Source of the DNA: Onchocerca lupi
Taxonomy: Eukaryota > Nematoda > Chromadorea > Rhabditida > Onchocercidae
Assembly (NCBI GenBank): GCA_028564675.1
Contig: JAOVVO010000112.1
Coordinates: 62,001 to 126,000, forward strand
Reading direction: 5' to 3'
DNA length: 64,000 bases
The notes below the pieces were generated by a model. It saw only the letters and a list, made by a program, of their open reading frames with translations. It searched no databases and was not told where the DNA came from. Shown piece by piece: positions 27,072 to 37,903 of the stretch (position 1 is the stretch's first letter; every line of letters begins with the position of its first letter). The position numbers were made by a program, and so were the translations under genes.

Positions 27072-27500
27072 ATGAAATGAAACTGTGAGGCAATCAAGAC
27101 AACGATGTATTTCGTCAATGTGTGTTTGCAGTTTACACAGTTAACTCGTAATAGCAAAAGTTAAATTAAAAATTCCAAAACATGAAATTATAATTTGAAA
27201 ATTATCAACAATAATCTGAAGCTAAATCCAAGTGATTTGGAAAAGGAAAAAGAAAGAAATGAGTTTCTAAAGAAATGAACTTCTAAATGAAACGAAATTA
27301 TGAGGTAATCAAAGCAAAGACGCATTTCATGAATGCGTTTGCATTTCAGACATATTGATTCAAAATGTAAAACTTAAATAGCAAATTTCAAAATAAGAAA
27401 TTGCAATTTAAAAATTTTCAATAGCAATTTAAAGTTAGTCTAAGTGTTTTCAGAAAGAAAGATGAATTAATGCATTTCTAAAAAGAAAAATGAGATAATG
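27072..27500. repeat. Diverged tandem duplication, about 215-bp unit
   Basis: Copy 1 starts at 27072 (ATGAAATGAAACTGTGAGG) and copy 2 at 27287 (ATGAAACGAAATTATGAGG). The similarity carries on through a CAATCAA / TAATCAA segment, a CGTTTGCA-like segment and an AATTTGAAAATT-like segment to about 27490. A partial third copy may follow. Identity looks moderate (I estimate by eye, not computed). Non-coding, 3' of emr-1. Confidence 0.6.
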
Positions 27501-27663
27501 TAATTGCAAATGTGAACAAACTAACTTAATTTCACAAGTTTGAAAATCTGAAATACAGTATTCAAAACTTGAAAGCGACTAAAATATAATAAAAGATCTA
27601 AAACGAATTAAAAATCAAATTTGAAAGTAAAACAGTATGAAGATGAGCTTTAAATTAAAAAAT

Positions 27664-27697
27664 GAATAAAAATTCCGAAATCTTCGGATTTTTATTC
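27664..27697 (-). terminator. Hairpin overlapping candidate poly(A) signal of emr-1
   Basis: Arms at 27664-27679 (GAATAAAAATTCCGAA) and 27683-27697 (complement with one bulged base), loop of three. The right arm supplies AATAAA on the minus strand (27691-27696), about 106 bases past the emr-1 stop codon, a normal distance for a worm poly(A) signal. The left arm supplies AATAAA on the plus strand. Confidence 0.55.
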
Positions 27698-27801
27698 AAA
27701 GACATAGTATAATTATCAGGTAAATATAGATCTTCTCAAACAGGATTTCAGTTATTCGAAAAAATCTACAAACATTAAACATTGCATTCCAAAAAGAATT
27801 T

Positions 27802-29810
27802 TTAAAATTCTTCTTTGTTAGCTTCACCAATTTCTAATTCGGCATAGTTCTGTACGACAAAGAATATAAAAATAACTACTATGATAATAAAAAGAAGAAT
27901 GAAACCGATTTTTGCATAGTTTCGTGATGTCTTTTCTTTATCCATCAAATCATTGCGTCGACTTCCATATCGATTATAGGAATTTTCAAACACTACTCCT
28001 GAATTGTAGCGTGGTGCTGTACTATAATGAGTTGCTGAATTTTCGCCCAGGCGCTGGGCCATCGATCTTTGTTCTGAATCATATCGAACCGAATAAGTGT
28101 GATCCTCTTTCCAACTAGGTGATAAAATACGTGAGCTTTCTTCACCACGTAAATCATCATCTGAACCATCGCTGACTTTTTGATTTCCCCAGTTATCCTA
28201 CAACTTATGTTAAATTGTAGAATTAAAGTCGAAATATATTTAAATCACTATATAAAAATCATAAAAATTACAGAAGCAAAGATGTACAAAAAGGGAACCA
28301 ACATTGTTGCCATGTTATGATTTCACGTATAATATCCAGAATAGATAATTTTTAGTATCATAATAATTTCTAAACTTCCTTCAAGATCCGAAAGAGCTCC
28401 AATGATCAAAAACGAAAATATTTTTTTTTAATTAAAGAGAAAATTCAAAAAAAAAAAAAAAAAAGAAAATTATTCAACTATATAAATGTATTTATTTCAA
28501 GAAAATTATTCAACTATATAAATGTATTTACTCGCAAGGATGTGAAGCGCGTCGTAGGAGTAGTACGATAAACTTCGGACATTGTTCCAAACGACTTGGG
28601 TATTTTAACAGAATCTGAGGTTACATTCAAAGGAGTGGATTCAGAGGTTACACTTGCTTTTAATGGCGAATGGTAAAATTCTGGAATTGTGTTTACATCC
28701 GCACGAGTTTCGAATCCAAAATCTACATGTGGTTTCGGAGAAATAGGAGTAGATGACTGAACCATATGTGGTTTCAATGACGGTTGCTTGGAATCGGAAA
28801 TTATGTGTGGTATCGTTGAAGAAATATCTGCAGCTTTCGGTGACACACGAGATATTTTAGAATTTATCGGTGTATTCTGGACTTTCGATGGACGAGCTAT
28901 TTCCTGCACAGAAGAGCGAGTAGCACGTCTTGGTGAGCGTGACTTTTGTGGACTAACATCTCCGCGTTTAGCTGAAGATTTAAGATCTTCAGCTCTTGCA
29001 GCGCTGGATACTACGGACTGTAAAATTTATCAATTATTTAAAATTATTTATCTACTTCAGATTTTGCACTTTTGATTGGTTTAGCCTATTTCCATCTATG
29101 ATAGTTGATACTAAGACAGAAGACAGCCATTTATGCATAAATAGAAAATTGATATTAAGACAAAATATTCCATTAAATATTATTATGAAAAACAACCAAA
29201 CTTGATCATCACCAAACCTTGATACTGTTAAATTACCAACATTAGTATAATCTCTCCATATAAATTACTAGCTATGCTTGTCATATTTCCCATATAATGT
29301 TTTTTTACTAATGCATTTAAATAATTTCTTTCACTTCAAAATTGTTCCGTAAATGGATGTCAGTGAGAAGAGAAGCGAGTGTTTCGCTAGATTTCTAGGA
29401 AATCGTTATATTCATAAAGATTGCGATAAATCATGATCAACATGCATTATATAGCAGGTCACGATCGACAGGTGAAGACAAATCACAACGGAGAGAAAAT
29501 AGCTTAGAAATAGCGAAAAAGAGCAATTTTAATTTGGTACTATGCTTGCTAAGCTTTCAGAAAAAAAAGACCCTGAGAAAAAAAGAAAAAATTTAGCTAA
29601 GATTGATGGTAGAAGAAAATTAAAGTTTTAATATTGGCAGAGGAAATATACCTCAGGTTGCACAACCGATTCAGATTTCCCTTCTAACAAACGCCGTAAC
29701 TTATTTGCATAAACGCTTCTGGTACTCCCAACAACAGGACCAGGATCACACCCATGTATCATAAGTTGATCTCGGATCTCTTCATTGGTAAGCTTATCTA
29801 TATCCACCAT
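27802..29810 (-). CDS. emr-1: Emerin-like LEM-domain inner nuclear membrane protein
   Basis: Three-exon gene, 346 aa: exons 29652-29810, 28532-29017, 27802-28197, all phase-0 junctions with GT-AG ends. Residues 1-45 form a LEM domain (starting MVDIDKLTNEEIRDQL, with the GCDPGPVVGSTR turn and YANKLRRLLEG helix), which in this family binds BAF and anchors chromatin. The middle is Ser/Pro/Lys-rich and unstructured. A single hydrophobic segment (about 312-330) sits 16 residues from the C-terminus (ending IGEANKEEF), giving the tail-anchored inner-nuclear-membrane topology of emerin. One membrane span and no second span argue for emerin (EMR-1) rather than LEM-2. It is roughly twice the length I recall for C. 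elegans EMR-1 (166 aa), the extra being in the middle. The gene diverges from the zinc-finger gene. Confidence 0.9.
28463..28530. repeat. 36-bp-period tandem duplication abutting emr-1 exon 2 donor
   Basis: Two identical 32-base copies at 28463-28494 and 28499-28530 (containing TTCAACTATATAAATGTA). The second ends one base inside the 5' splice site of emr-1 exon 2 (donor GT at 28531-28530 on the minus strand). An A run (about 28449-28464) lies beside them. Confidence 0.9.
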
Positions 29811-29814
29811 CTCG

Positions 29815-29824
29815 CCTAAAAACA
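29815..29824 (-). promoter_or_regulatory. Splice acceptor just 5' of emr-1 ATG (SL or cis)
   Basis: On the minus strand TTTTTAG (AG at 29817-29816) is followed by GCGAG and then the ATG at 29810. An acceptor five bases before the start codon with no upstream coding exon is the usual sign of a spliced-leader addition site. A cis-spliced 5' UTR exon is the alternative. Confidence 0.6.
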
Positions 29825-32211
29825 AAAAAAAAAAAATATAAAAAGTGTATAGAAATAATATGAATTGGAAATGCGCAAAACCGCAGGGAAAAGACAGTGA
29901 AAAAAGCAATGATAAAAGAAGACAAAGGAAAACTAGAGAAATAGGCATAAAAACGAAATATACCATTATGTTTGAATTATATACTGTAATTCCAATTTCA
30001 TCAATCCAAAAATTTCAAACTTTTCAGAAAGAAATTGCGACAAATGAATCTCAAAGATGCGATAAGGAAACATAACAATTAACATTTAGATACAAAATGA
30101 ATGTGATAAAAATATCAATAATGTAATGAATGCAATTAATAATTACTCAAAAAAAAAAAATAATAATAAATCCGTCCTTTTTTGATATCCAAAATAAAAT
30201 TTTAGAAATCCTGTATATTCGTAAACGACTCATAAAGAATTACCATACTAAACGTTACACGGTTTTTTCGGATGACATATAAACATGTAGTCAATAGATA
30301 TTACGTAGGTAAGAATAACATCAGTCACAGATAGGCATGCTATAGCAGCGGCAAGTAGATAATGTCGTAGAATAGGCATACTATTACATGCTGCCTAATT
30401 CATGTCAATCCTCAGTTGCAAACAACTGTGAAGAGAAGTCCTATGTAGAACGCAACATTCCGGATCCGGCAGAGCCGGAAACCGTAAAAAACCTCCCAAA
30501 TACCCTGACGCACCAACATTCAAGAGCGAGTTGCATTTCGAAATAACGAAAACGCATTTAAGCGCCATAAGATTACGTCATCAGATAAAATGCGGTTCGG
30601 AATTATATTTTGCGGCTCTAACTATATTTTGCGGTTTCGTTTTAATCATTGGAGTACATTTGCTTCTGCATCTGCCGGAATGAATATTACATGGGATGGT
30701 AATATTGATAGGGACAATGTCTTCGAGTAAATTCAAATCTAAATTTTGCAATTAGGTCAAAGTTCGAGGTTAAAATTGCATTAAGTTTTAGAGGTAAGTC
30801 AAAAGTGAAGTTAAGAGTATGCGGCAATTTATCATTGGATGTACTGATTTGTTGTTATCAAAGATAAATTACTAGAATGATGAAGTGCGTAATATTTCAG
30901 TGGTTTGGTTTATCTCATGAAGCATGAAGTAATTTTCTATTTGATAATATTGGGTTATTTAGTGATTACCAATTGAATAATTAGCCAAAGTTTGAGCGTT
31001 ATAAATTATCCTGATGACATATAGTAATATGAAGTTTTTGAAATGTTACATCTTTTTATGAAATTTGTCCCCATCTTTCAAGCAAATAATGTGTCTGATT
31101 ATCGTTATATTCTCATAATTATTGTAATCAGCATATTCTTATCACTGGTATGGTTAGTTCATTGCTGTTGTCGATTTGATTAATTCACTTTATGGCTGAT
31201 ATAATTTATTCACTTACTTTTCACAAACTATATCCAGGATTATTAGAAATTTTGTTGGCTGAAAAAGGAACTGGCATGTTCAGCTTGTAAAATGATGCCA
31301 CATAATTCTTACCTCAATTTTTAAAATGACATGAGTAATCTCTTCTGAGATTAACTTACAAAAATGATGAAGATAAATAGGACAAAATTACGGAATTTTT
31401 TGAGTTGATTCCCAGAAATTATTCAAAAAAATTTACACAATTCACCCAAAAAAAATTTCTTTAAATGTTTTAGTGGTGAATTCAAATTTGGTAAAACGAC
31501 CGTCAATAGATCGGTACTTGTTCATGAATTAATATTGATCATATTTTCATTAATAAAATTAGTTGAGGACGAATCGATAATTTCTAATATAACTGGCAAT
31601 AAATCGATAATATTTGGTAATGAATTGATGGCTTCAATATGTAAAAATAGATAATATATCTAGTGGTTTTTAGATTTCTCGAATATCTTTGTTAAATTAA
31701 TAAATTGATATGTCCAATAATAAGTGTACATACTTGATAATAGATGTGTTTATGTGTTTCATTACTAATTAATAATTCAAACTATATTAATTGATTAATT
31801 AATATGTAATCTTCACATTGTTACAGTATACATGTTTTTCGTTTCTCTTCCTTTTTAATATCACGATTTTATGAATATATTCTACTTAAATAAAAGTAAC
31901 ATAGACATAATATATTAATAGTAAAATAATGTAATATTATGAATGAAAAAATCATGTTGCTGTGAAAAGTAGAATTTATTTAATGCTTGCTGATCTTTCT
32001 AGCAATGTGATGCTTAATACTGCTAGTAATGCTCGTTATTTCAAAAGTTATTTAATTCTTTTCATTTTTTAATAATTGATTTTTTTTAATGATAAAGAAA
32101 GGAGTGAATATTTATGAATGTTTATGACTGTTGCGATACAAATAAAATTTTTCAGCTTTCACGATGATTTACCATAAATTCAGGACTTAGATTTATTTTG
32201 TTAATATTTTT
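29825..32211. other. Divergent intergenic region between emr-1 and the zinc-finger gene
   Basis: No coding sequence found. A GC-richer block at about 30330-30680 stands out from AT-rich flanks and contains the hairpin TCCGGC-aga-GCCGGA (30465-30479). It also has a CRE-like TTACGTCAT (30573-30581) and two copies of TATATTTTGCGG 19 bases apart (30604-30615, 30623-30634). It is the best candidate for a shared bidirectional promoter. The rest (30.7-32.2 kb) is AT-rich with no structure I recognise. Confidence 0.5.
30465..30634. promoter_or_regulatory. Candidate bidirectional promoter block
   Basis: Clustered elements in 170 bases: the TCCGGC/GCCGGA hairpin, CRE-like TTACGTCAT at 30573-30581 and the TATATTTTGCGG pair. 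It lies about 650 bases from the emr-1 start and 1.6 kb from the zinc-finger start. Elements are seen; promoter function is inferred. Confidence 0.35.
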
Positions 32212-32217
32212 TTTTTA

Positions 32218-32224
32218 TTTTCAG
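32218..32224 (+). promoter_or_regulatory. Splice acceptor immediately before zinc-finger gene ATG
   Basis: A T-rich tract ending TTTTCAG directly abuts the ATG at 32225. If the spliced leader is added here, the mRNA has no gene-encoded 5' UTR. The same frame is open further upstream, but that part is only the Phe-rich translation of the polypyrimidine tract. Confidence 0.6.
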
Positions 32225-35200
32225 ATGTTGGAAGATGCAAATGAAACATGTGAAATGGTTGGTTCACATTTGGAAGATGATGTATGCTTTGATTTATCTC
32301 TCGGAAGGCCATCATTAGAACATGATTACTTATCCACCAATGATCCGATGCTTACTAGTTCATTGGCCAAAGCTTTTGATGCTGATGCAAGGCTTACTGC
32401 TATTATTGATGATGTCGCCAGTGCTGATTTACCTCAATTTGGAACTGAACTGAATGAAGTGAGTCTTTTTTGAAATTTCTTGAAAATTTTGGATGAAATT
32501 CTAAATAAAATTTTGTATCGAATATGAGTTTAGGCTTTAAATTTCGTTCCAGCGATTAGTCTCCGCAGATGGAATCTTAAATAACATATGCAGATTCCTC
32601 GAGGAGCAAAATTTTTGAAATACTCTTATAGTAATATTTTTCGGAATTCGTGACGAAAAGAATGAATTCTTTCATCAGTATTTCTGAATAATTTTTACCA
32701 TCGGAGATTCCTTTTCGGTAATTTTCTAAATGGTCGGACTGATTTATATAATTCTAATTGGTGTACTAATGAAATAGCTTACTTTTATTAGATTGTTGCT
32801 GGTAAAATCCTAAATAAATAGTGATATTCAGGAATACCACTAATGGGATTTTAGTTCCGTTAAAAATTGAAGCTAGTGGAATGAACTTGGGAACTTGGCA
32901 AAAGTAGAGTTAATCATCTCTTTGTTCTCGCTAAAACTATTCCATTTTAAATTGAATTGTTGCAAAAAGTAGAAAGAAGAAATTTAGGATTCCCGAAGTT
33001 CGATATCGATGAATGGTAATACGATTCAACAAAAATGGCTATCAATGACACCATCATGTTCCAGGAAAAAGGCTACTGTATGTTAAATCAAATATGTCCA
33101 GAATTAGGAATCTGTAATTTAAATTTCACATATTAATGTGGTAAATGTCGATATTAATGATGAATGATGAATGTGATTTTTTTTTTTCACTGGCACATTT
33201 CGTACAATGGAATCTATCAAAATGTGAATGAAATTTAGTGTTGCTCAAGTTCTTTATTTTTACTAAATGGTAAAAATTCAGCAAATGCAATATATTGTGA
33301 AAAAATGTCAAAATGATATAAGGTATTCTTCGATCCTACAGATCTTTAAATATGAATGTTTTCCTTAATTTAAAGTTTCATCTTTCTGATAAATTTGATC
33401 GGTATATTTAGGTAGTCACTTGTGAGTTTTGCGGTGTTGTTCTTAAGCATCCTTCGAAAATTGAAGCGCATCGACGAACACATACTGGTGAAAAGCCATT
33501 TCAATGTCAAATTTGTGGTTCAAGGTCTCTCTTGAAATATATCTGTTTCTTTATTTATTTTCTTCCGTTACAGTTTTCCATTTTTTTCAAGAGACTTATA
33601 TCATTTTTACAGGTTTACACAGCGTACACCAATGCGAATGCATGTACGACGTCATATGGGCTTAATGCCTTATGTATGTTCGTGGGGATGTGGTAAACGT
33701 TTCGTTTCAAATGCACTAAAGAATGCACATGAACTAAAAACCCATATGGGTGCTAAAAGGTTTAATATCAACTTATAAAATAATAGTGAATCTGTTTCAA
33801 ATTTAAATCACTGATATATAATTTGGATGAAGCGGTCAAAAAGAAAAAAAATTAAAAAAACGGCTAACTGAAAATCTTGAATTGTAGACGTGGTCCACCT
33901 CGGCCCTATCTTAAGCCACCAAGGTGTTCGGTACCAATGAATATAATTGAAAAAACTGATAACGGTGAAGGGGTTATTAAAGCTTCCGATTGTCAGGCAG
34001 TTTCGAATAAACAAATATCATCGAATCCTGATATTGAGAATAGACAAATGGATGAGGTATATCAAAGTGGAAATTTCTTTCTTTTAAAAAAAGGAGTTTT
34101 TTGCAAACTTTTGTTTAAGTATGTAATGATAAAATTAAAATATTTTCTTGAGAATTGTTTGACGGATTTTTAAATTTCATACTATAAATTATTTCTCACA
34201 TATATTTTCAGTTTTTATTCAATTATTATTTTTTTTTTTAAATCATTTGATTAGAATTTTTAGAAAATTTTGCTTAAAATTGTGTTAAAGCTTAATTTTC
34301 ATAATACAGGTAGTTGATGAGGTTGCTGCTTCAAATTCCTTCCCAGTGGAACAAAAAATTAAAGCACACCGAAAAAAAGCTTTGATAGCTCGTTGTCAGG
34401 AATGTGGTTTGCTTCTGAAACATCCTTCCAAAATTCAAGCACATATACGCACGCATACTGGTGAGCGTCCATTCGAATGTGTTTTATGCGGAATGCGTTT
34501 TGCAACTGCTAATCCGTTGAGGGTACACTTTCGTCGTGTGCATACAGGCAAACCTTTCTTCTTTGTTTCTTCAAAAATAAAATTAAAAACAATTGCGTTG
34601 TTTTCCTGTTAATTCATGGCTGTCTTTAAGAAGGATTATATTATTCCTTAATCGGATATATAATGATATCGTAGGTCAATATAATGTTGCTTTACAATGA
34701 GCACTGAAACTTTGTAGGATTCGGGTCATATGTTTAATCCTCAAATATTATGGTTTGTGATTTGTTGATCGTTTGTTGATTATGATTCGCTTGTTTAAAA
34801 TACAAATTTTTCTTCAGCAGTAGTTATTCAGCCGATTTTTCCATTCATTGGAGGAAGTCACAAAGAAATAGTTTCCAGTTTCATGAGAAAAATTCATCAT
34901 TTATTTAATTAATCAATTTGTTACGTTTCGTTGTACAGAAAAGCTAAATATGATGTATTATAATTCAGTATATAAGATATGTTATATTATAACATTAGAA
35001 AAAAGATTTGAAAGAAACTATTTGATAAAATTAGTTGCAATGAATGAAATTTCATAGCTTATTGTCAGAATTGTGTCGCAATAATTTTAGGTGAGAAGCC
35101 ATTTGAATGCACATGGGAATGTGGGCGCCGTTTCGTTTCAGTATCAGCCCGTAATGAGCATGAACGAATCGTACATGCAGGTATCAAAAGGTATCATTAC

Positions 35201-37095
35201 TTCCAATTCGACTGTTTATAAAGTTCGAAGAAGAGGGCGAAAGAACGGTTTTAATAGTTCGGCACACAGATTTTTCATTTTGACTTAATTTGAAGACAAT
35301 CAGTTTTTCCAGGTATCGTTGCTCGATCAATAATTGTCATAGAATGTTTACACGACGTCGTTATCTGATAATGCACCAAGCAAAAGAGCACAAAGATGTT
35401 ACACAACAAGCTAATAGCGCTATACAATCTGTCCTTGATATGGTAAAGCAAGATAGAGAAGAAACCAAGAAAAATATAATTTGGTCTTCTGAAATGTGAG
35501 CTTTAGAAGTGATAATATTAAATTGCAAAGTATAGAAAAAAGCTGTAAATTCTATAAAAAAAGATTCAAGCTTGCTAAGATTTCAAAATTTTTGTATAAA
35601 TTTCAGTATTTTTGGAATATTTCCAGTTATATTTTATGTTAATTTTCATTAATGGTTGAAATGGGTATTTAGGAAATTATTTCTCTGTTTTATGCATTTT
35701 ATGGAACAAAAAACACATTTACAATTCATAGGAATCACGTTTGAAATGCGAAAATTAAAACGAAAATTTTGGGATTTTCAACTTTTTCACATTTTTCGAA
35801 TATTTTAACATTTTTTGGAAATATTGCTACTTCATCTCTGAAATTTGCAAAAAAAAAAAAACGTTCATGATGAATATTATGTTACAACGAAAATCTAATC
35901 CAATCTTCATATGCTGATTATCAGCTGACTCATTTTTTTTTTCTTTTTCTTTCCCCATATATTTTTAAAGCAAATTGCTTGTTGCAGACCGGATAGCGAT
36001 AACATAGAGAAAATTTGGATCGAAGATAGAGTTTTAATTGGAGGACAGGTTCGTTATCTTTTTTTTTTTTTTATTTCATTTTTTTTTAGAAATTACATTT
36101 TCATTTATTTATAAATTCATTAAGTAAGTTTTTTCCTATCAGAATCTTAAGCAGCAGGATAAGCGATCATTTACAAATTATACCTATCAGTAAAAGTGCA
36201 TTGCGTTGGATTTTCGGATATTTGACATTCTGAGTTCAATTTTATTAGGTTGAAGAACAATATGTTAATATTGATGATGAAAATGGCAGTGCTTTGCTTG
36301 AATCTGCCAACAGTAGAGCTGCAAAGAGTGTTGAAGATGATGATTTATTGAATGATAGAAGCTATCGACAGGTTGTTCCATTATCCTTGTTTCAACTATA
36401 AAAATTCATTATCGAAAAAAATAAAAATTTAAAAACTCATCGTAAGACGATAAACAATAAACTTGTGCAATGTTTAAATAAATTATTGAAATTTCATGAT
36501 ATATACATCTCCTGGAAGGGAAAGGTTATATGAATAAAATATTATTTATACAGTATTTTTGGGTTGGAAAAAAGAACAGATCATGGGAGTGATAAGTTTA
36601 ATTAGTAATATTCTTTTTTTTTTTTTTTTCATTATTTCTTTTCCAATTTGACTGAAATGTATTTCATTGGTTGGTTGATTTCTGGAAGAATCTTGTTATT
36701 TTGGAATATCTTTGTGCTTTATGCAAATGCGTTTTTCCTTCTAAAATTCCCGTGTTTTCCAGAAATGTTATAATTATTTTAAGGTAATAATTGATGGATC
36801 CGATGAGGATGTTGCATTGGAAAGGAATTATTTTGTGGAAGCAAATGAAGTGTATTATCTTGATCAAAATGATGAAATTCGACTGGGATATAACGAAAAG
36901 CAGCAACAGCTTATTTATGATCATCAATCTGCAAATGAAACGGGACCATCCATCATGTCTCATGATGTTAGTGTAAAAGCCATGGATAATAATATTTACA
37001 CAGTTTGCGGAGAAAGTACCACAATGTTGTCTAAATACGGTCGTGTTCGAATTATTAATCAGTTACGAAAATACCATAAGGGCGAAAAAGACTGA
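32225..37095 (+). CDS. C2H2 zinc-finger protein with seven fingers in a duplicated cassette
   Basis: Ten exons, 559 aa: 32225-32458, 33412-33524, 33613-33759, 33888-34056, 34310-34547, 35091-35190, 35313-35495, 35988-36048, 36249-36371, 36784-37095. All phases agree. Fingers 1-3 (residues 82-about 160) and 4-6 (about 242-332) are parallel cassettes. Each starts with an LKHPSKI finger and a THTGE linker, then a C-x2-C finger, then a C-x3-C finger with RFVS. A seventh finger (CSINNC, then HQAKEH) follows. The C-terminal third is acidic and has no domain I know. It is probably a nuclear DNA-binding regulator. I do not recognise the orthologue, so no symbol is given. Intron 5 has a GC donor. Nine introns and an SL-type start are typical of filarial genes. 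Confidence 0.93.
34548..35090 (+). other. GC-AG intron of the zinc-finger gene
   Basis: Exon 5 ends ACA G at 34547 and the intron begins GCAAAC; it ends ATTTTAG at 35090 and exon 6 starts GT GAG AAG CC. Joining them rebuilds the canonical finger linker HTGEKP in frame. No GT donor nearby gives that join. Confidence 0.85.
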
Positions 37096-37190
37096 AGATT
37101 TATTATTTTGTCGATAATGTACTGTATAAACATGTAAAATCACTGTTCGAGCATTTCGCACTTAATTATTGTATCATTAAAGAGTGTGGT

Positions 37191-37196
37191 AATAAA
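37191..37196 (+). terminator. Poly(A) signal AATAAA of the zinc-finger gene
   Basis: AATAAA 96 bases past the stop codon at 37095. This is the first one downstream. Confidence 0.7.
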
Positions 37197-37903
37197 TGTA
37201 AATCATTATTTGTTTAAATGATAGGAAATTTTTGTTTATACATTTATATCATAGTCGATACAAGTTTGATTTTACATTATAAATAGGCAAGTAAAGAGCT
37301 TACTATAAGTAATGACTTTAGAAGAAAAAGTTCTGTGTTGGAATTATTTTTGTTGAAAATTAGTTTTGATTCGGTTGGAATTGTGGATTGTTTCTTTGCT
37401 TTTTGCTATATTTTTTGTATAGGAATCTTTGATATTTAAAGATTGAATATTATAAGTTGAATGTGTCGAATTCCACAACTCTTTTAGAATGGTCAAACAA
37501 ACTTATGCCAGTGAAATGTTCCATTTAGTTGCTCATTTTGCTTGCCTTACATATTATTTTTTATTGAATAATTTAGTTGAAATCTACAGCAACAAATATC
37601 TACCATCCAGTTGAGTATTTGCAGTGCAATTGAATAATTCGTTATATTCAGAAAATCTTACTAGGAAATGGTTTTATTTAAAGTTAAAACGCAGAAATAT
37701 GTATATGTTGTTTGTATCTAGTAGAGAAACGATCTCTCTTAAGTTATGAAGATTGAATAGTTTCAACTTAGTCATCAATTTTTTTTTACCCATTTCATAT
37801 GCTTGTGTGATACATATCTTCTGCAATGTATGGCTGAAAGAGGAAGAGATTCTGCAATGTAGTTACCAGATAATGATCAAGTGAATAGCTAGCAAAAGAT
37901 CGC
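37197..37903. other. Convergent 3' intergenic region
   Basis: About 700 bases between the convergent 3' ends of the zinc-finger gene (plus) and the K2P gene (minus). It holds the 3' UTRs, with an AATAAA for the minus gene at 37678-37673. No other feature seen. Confidence 0.6.
37673..37678 (-). terminator. Candidate poly(A) signal of the K2P gene
   Basis: AATAAA on the minus strand 226 bases past the stop at 37904. Confidence 0.5.

Larger units (their letters stand above)
22083..27801. other. Upstream region of egl-30 / downstream of emr-1
   Basis: No coding exon found. On the egl-30 sense strand an open frame runs upstream of the ATG (to 22382), but it has no family match before MACC, so I treat it as 5' UTR or intron. 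The stretch holds three CA-rich arrays (about 23699-23775, 24199-24260, 25172-25228) and an AT array (about 24376-24400). It also holds a CT tract (about 24709-24749), a CGACGG-type GC-rich patch (about 23860-23930) and a second GC-richer patch with a CACGTG hexamer near 24098. Paired hairpins lie at 24983-25030 and a diverged 215-bp tandem duplication at about 27072-27500. The GC-richer patches at 23.9-24.2 kb are the best candidates for the egl-30 promoter or a non-coding first exon. That is inference from composition only. Confidence 0.55.
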
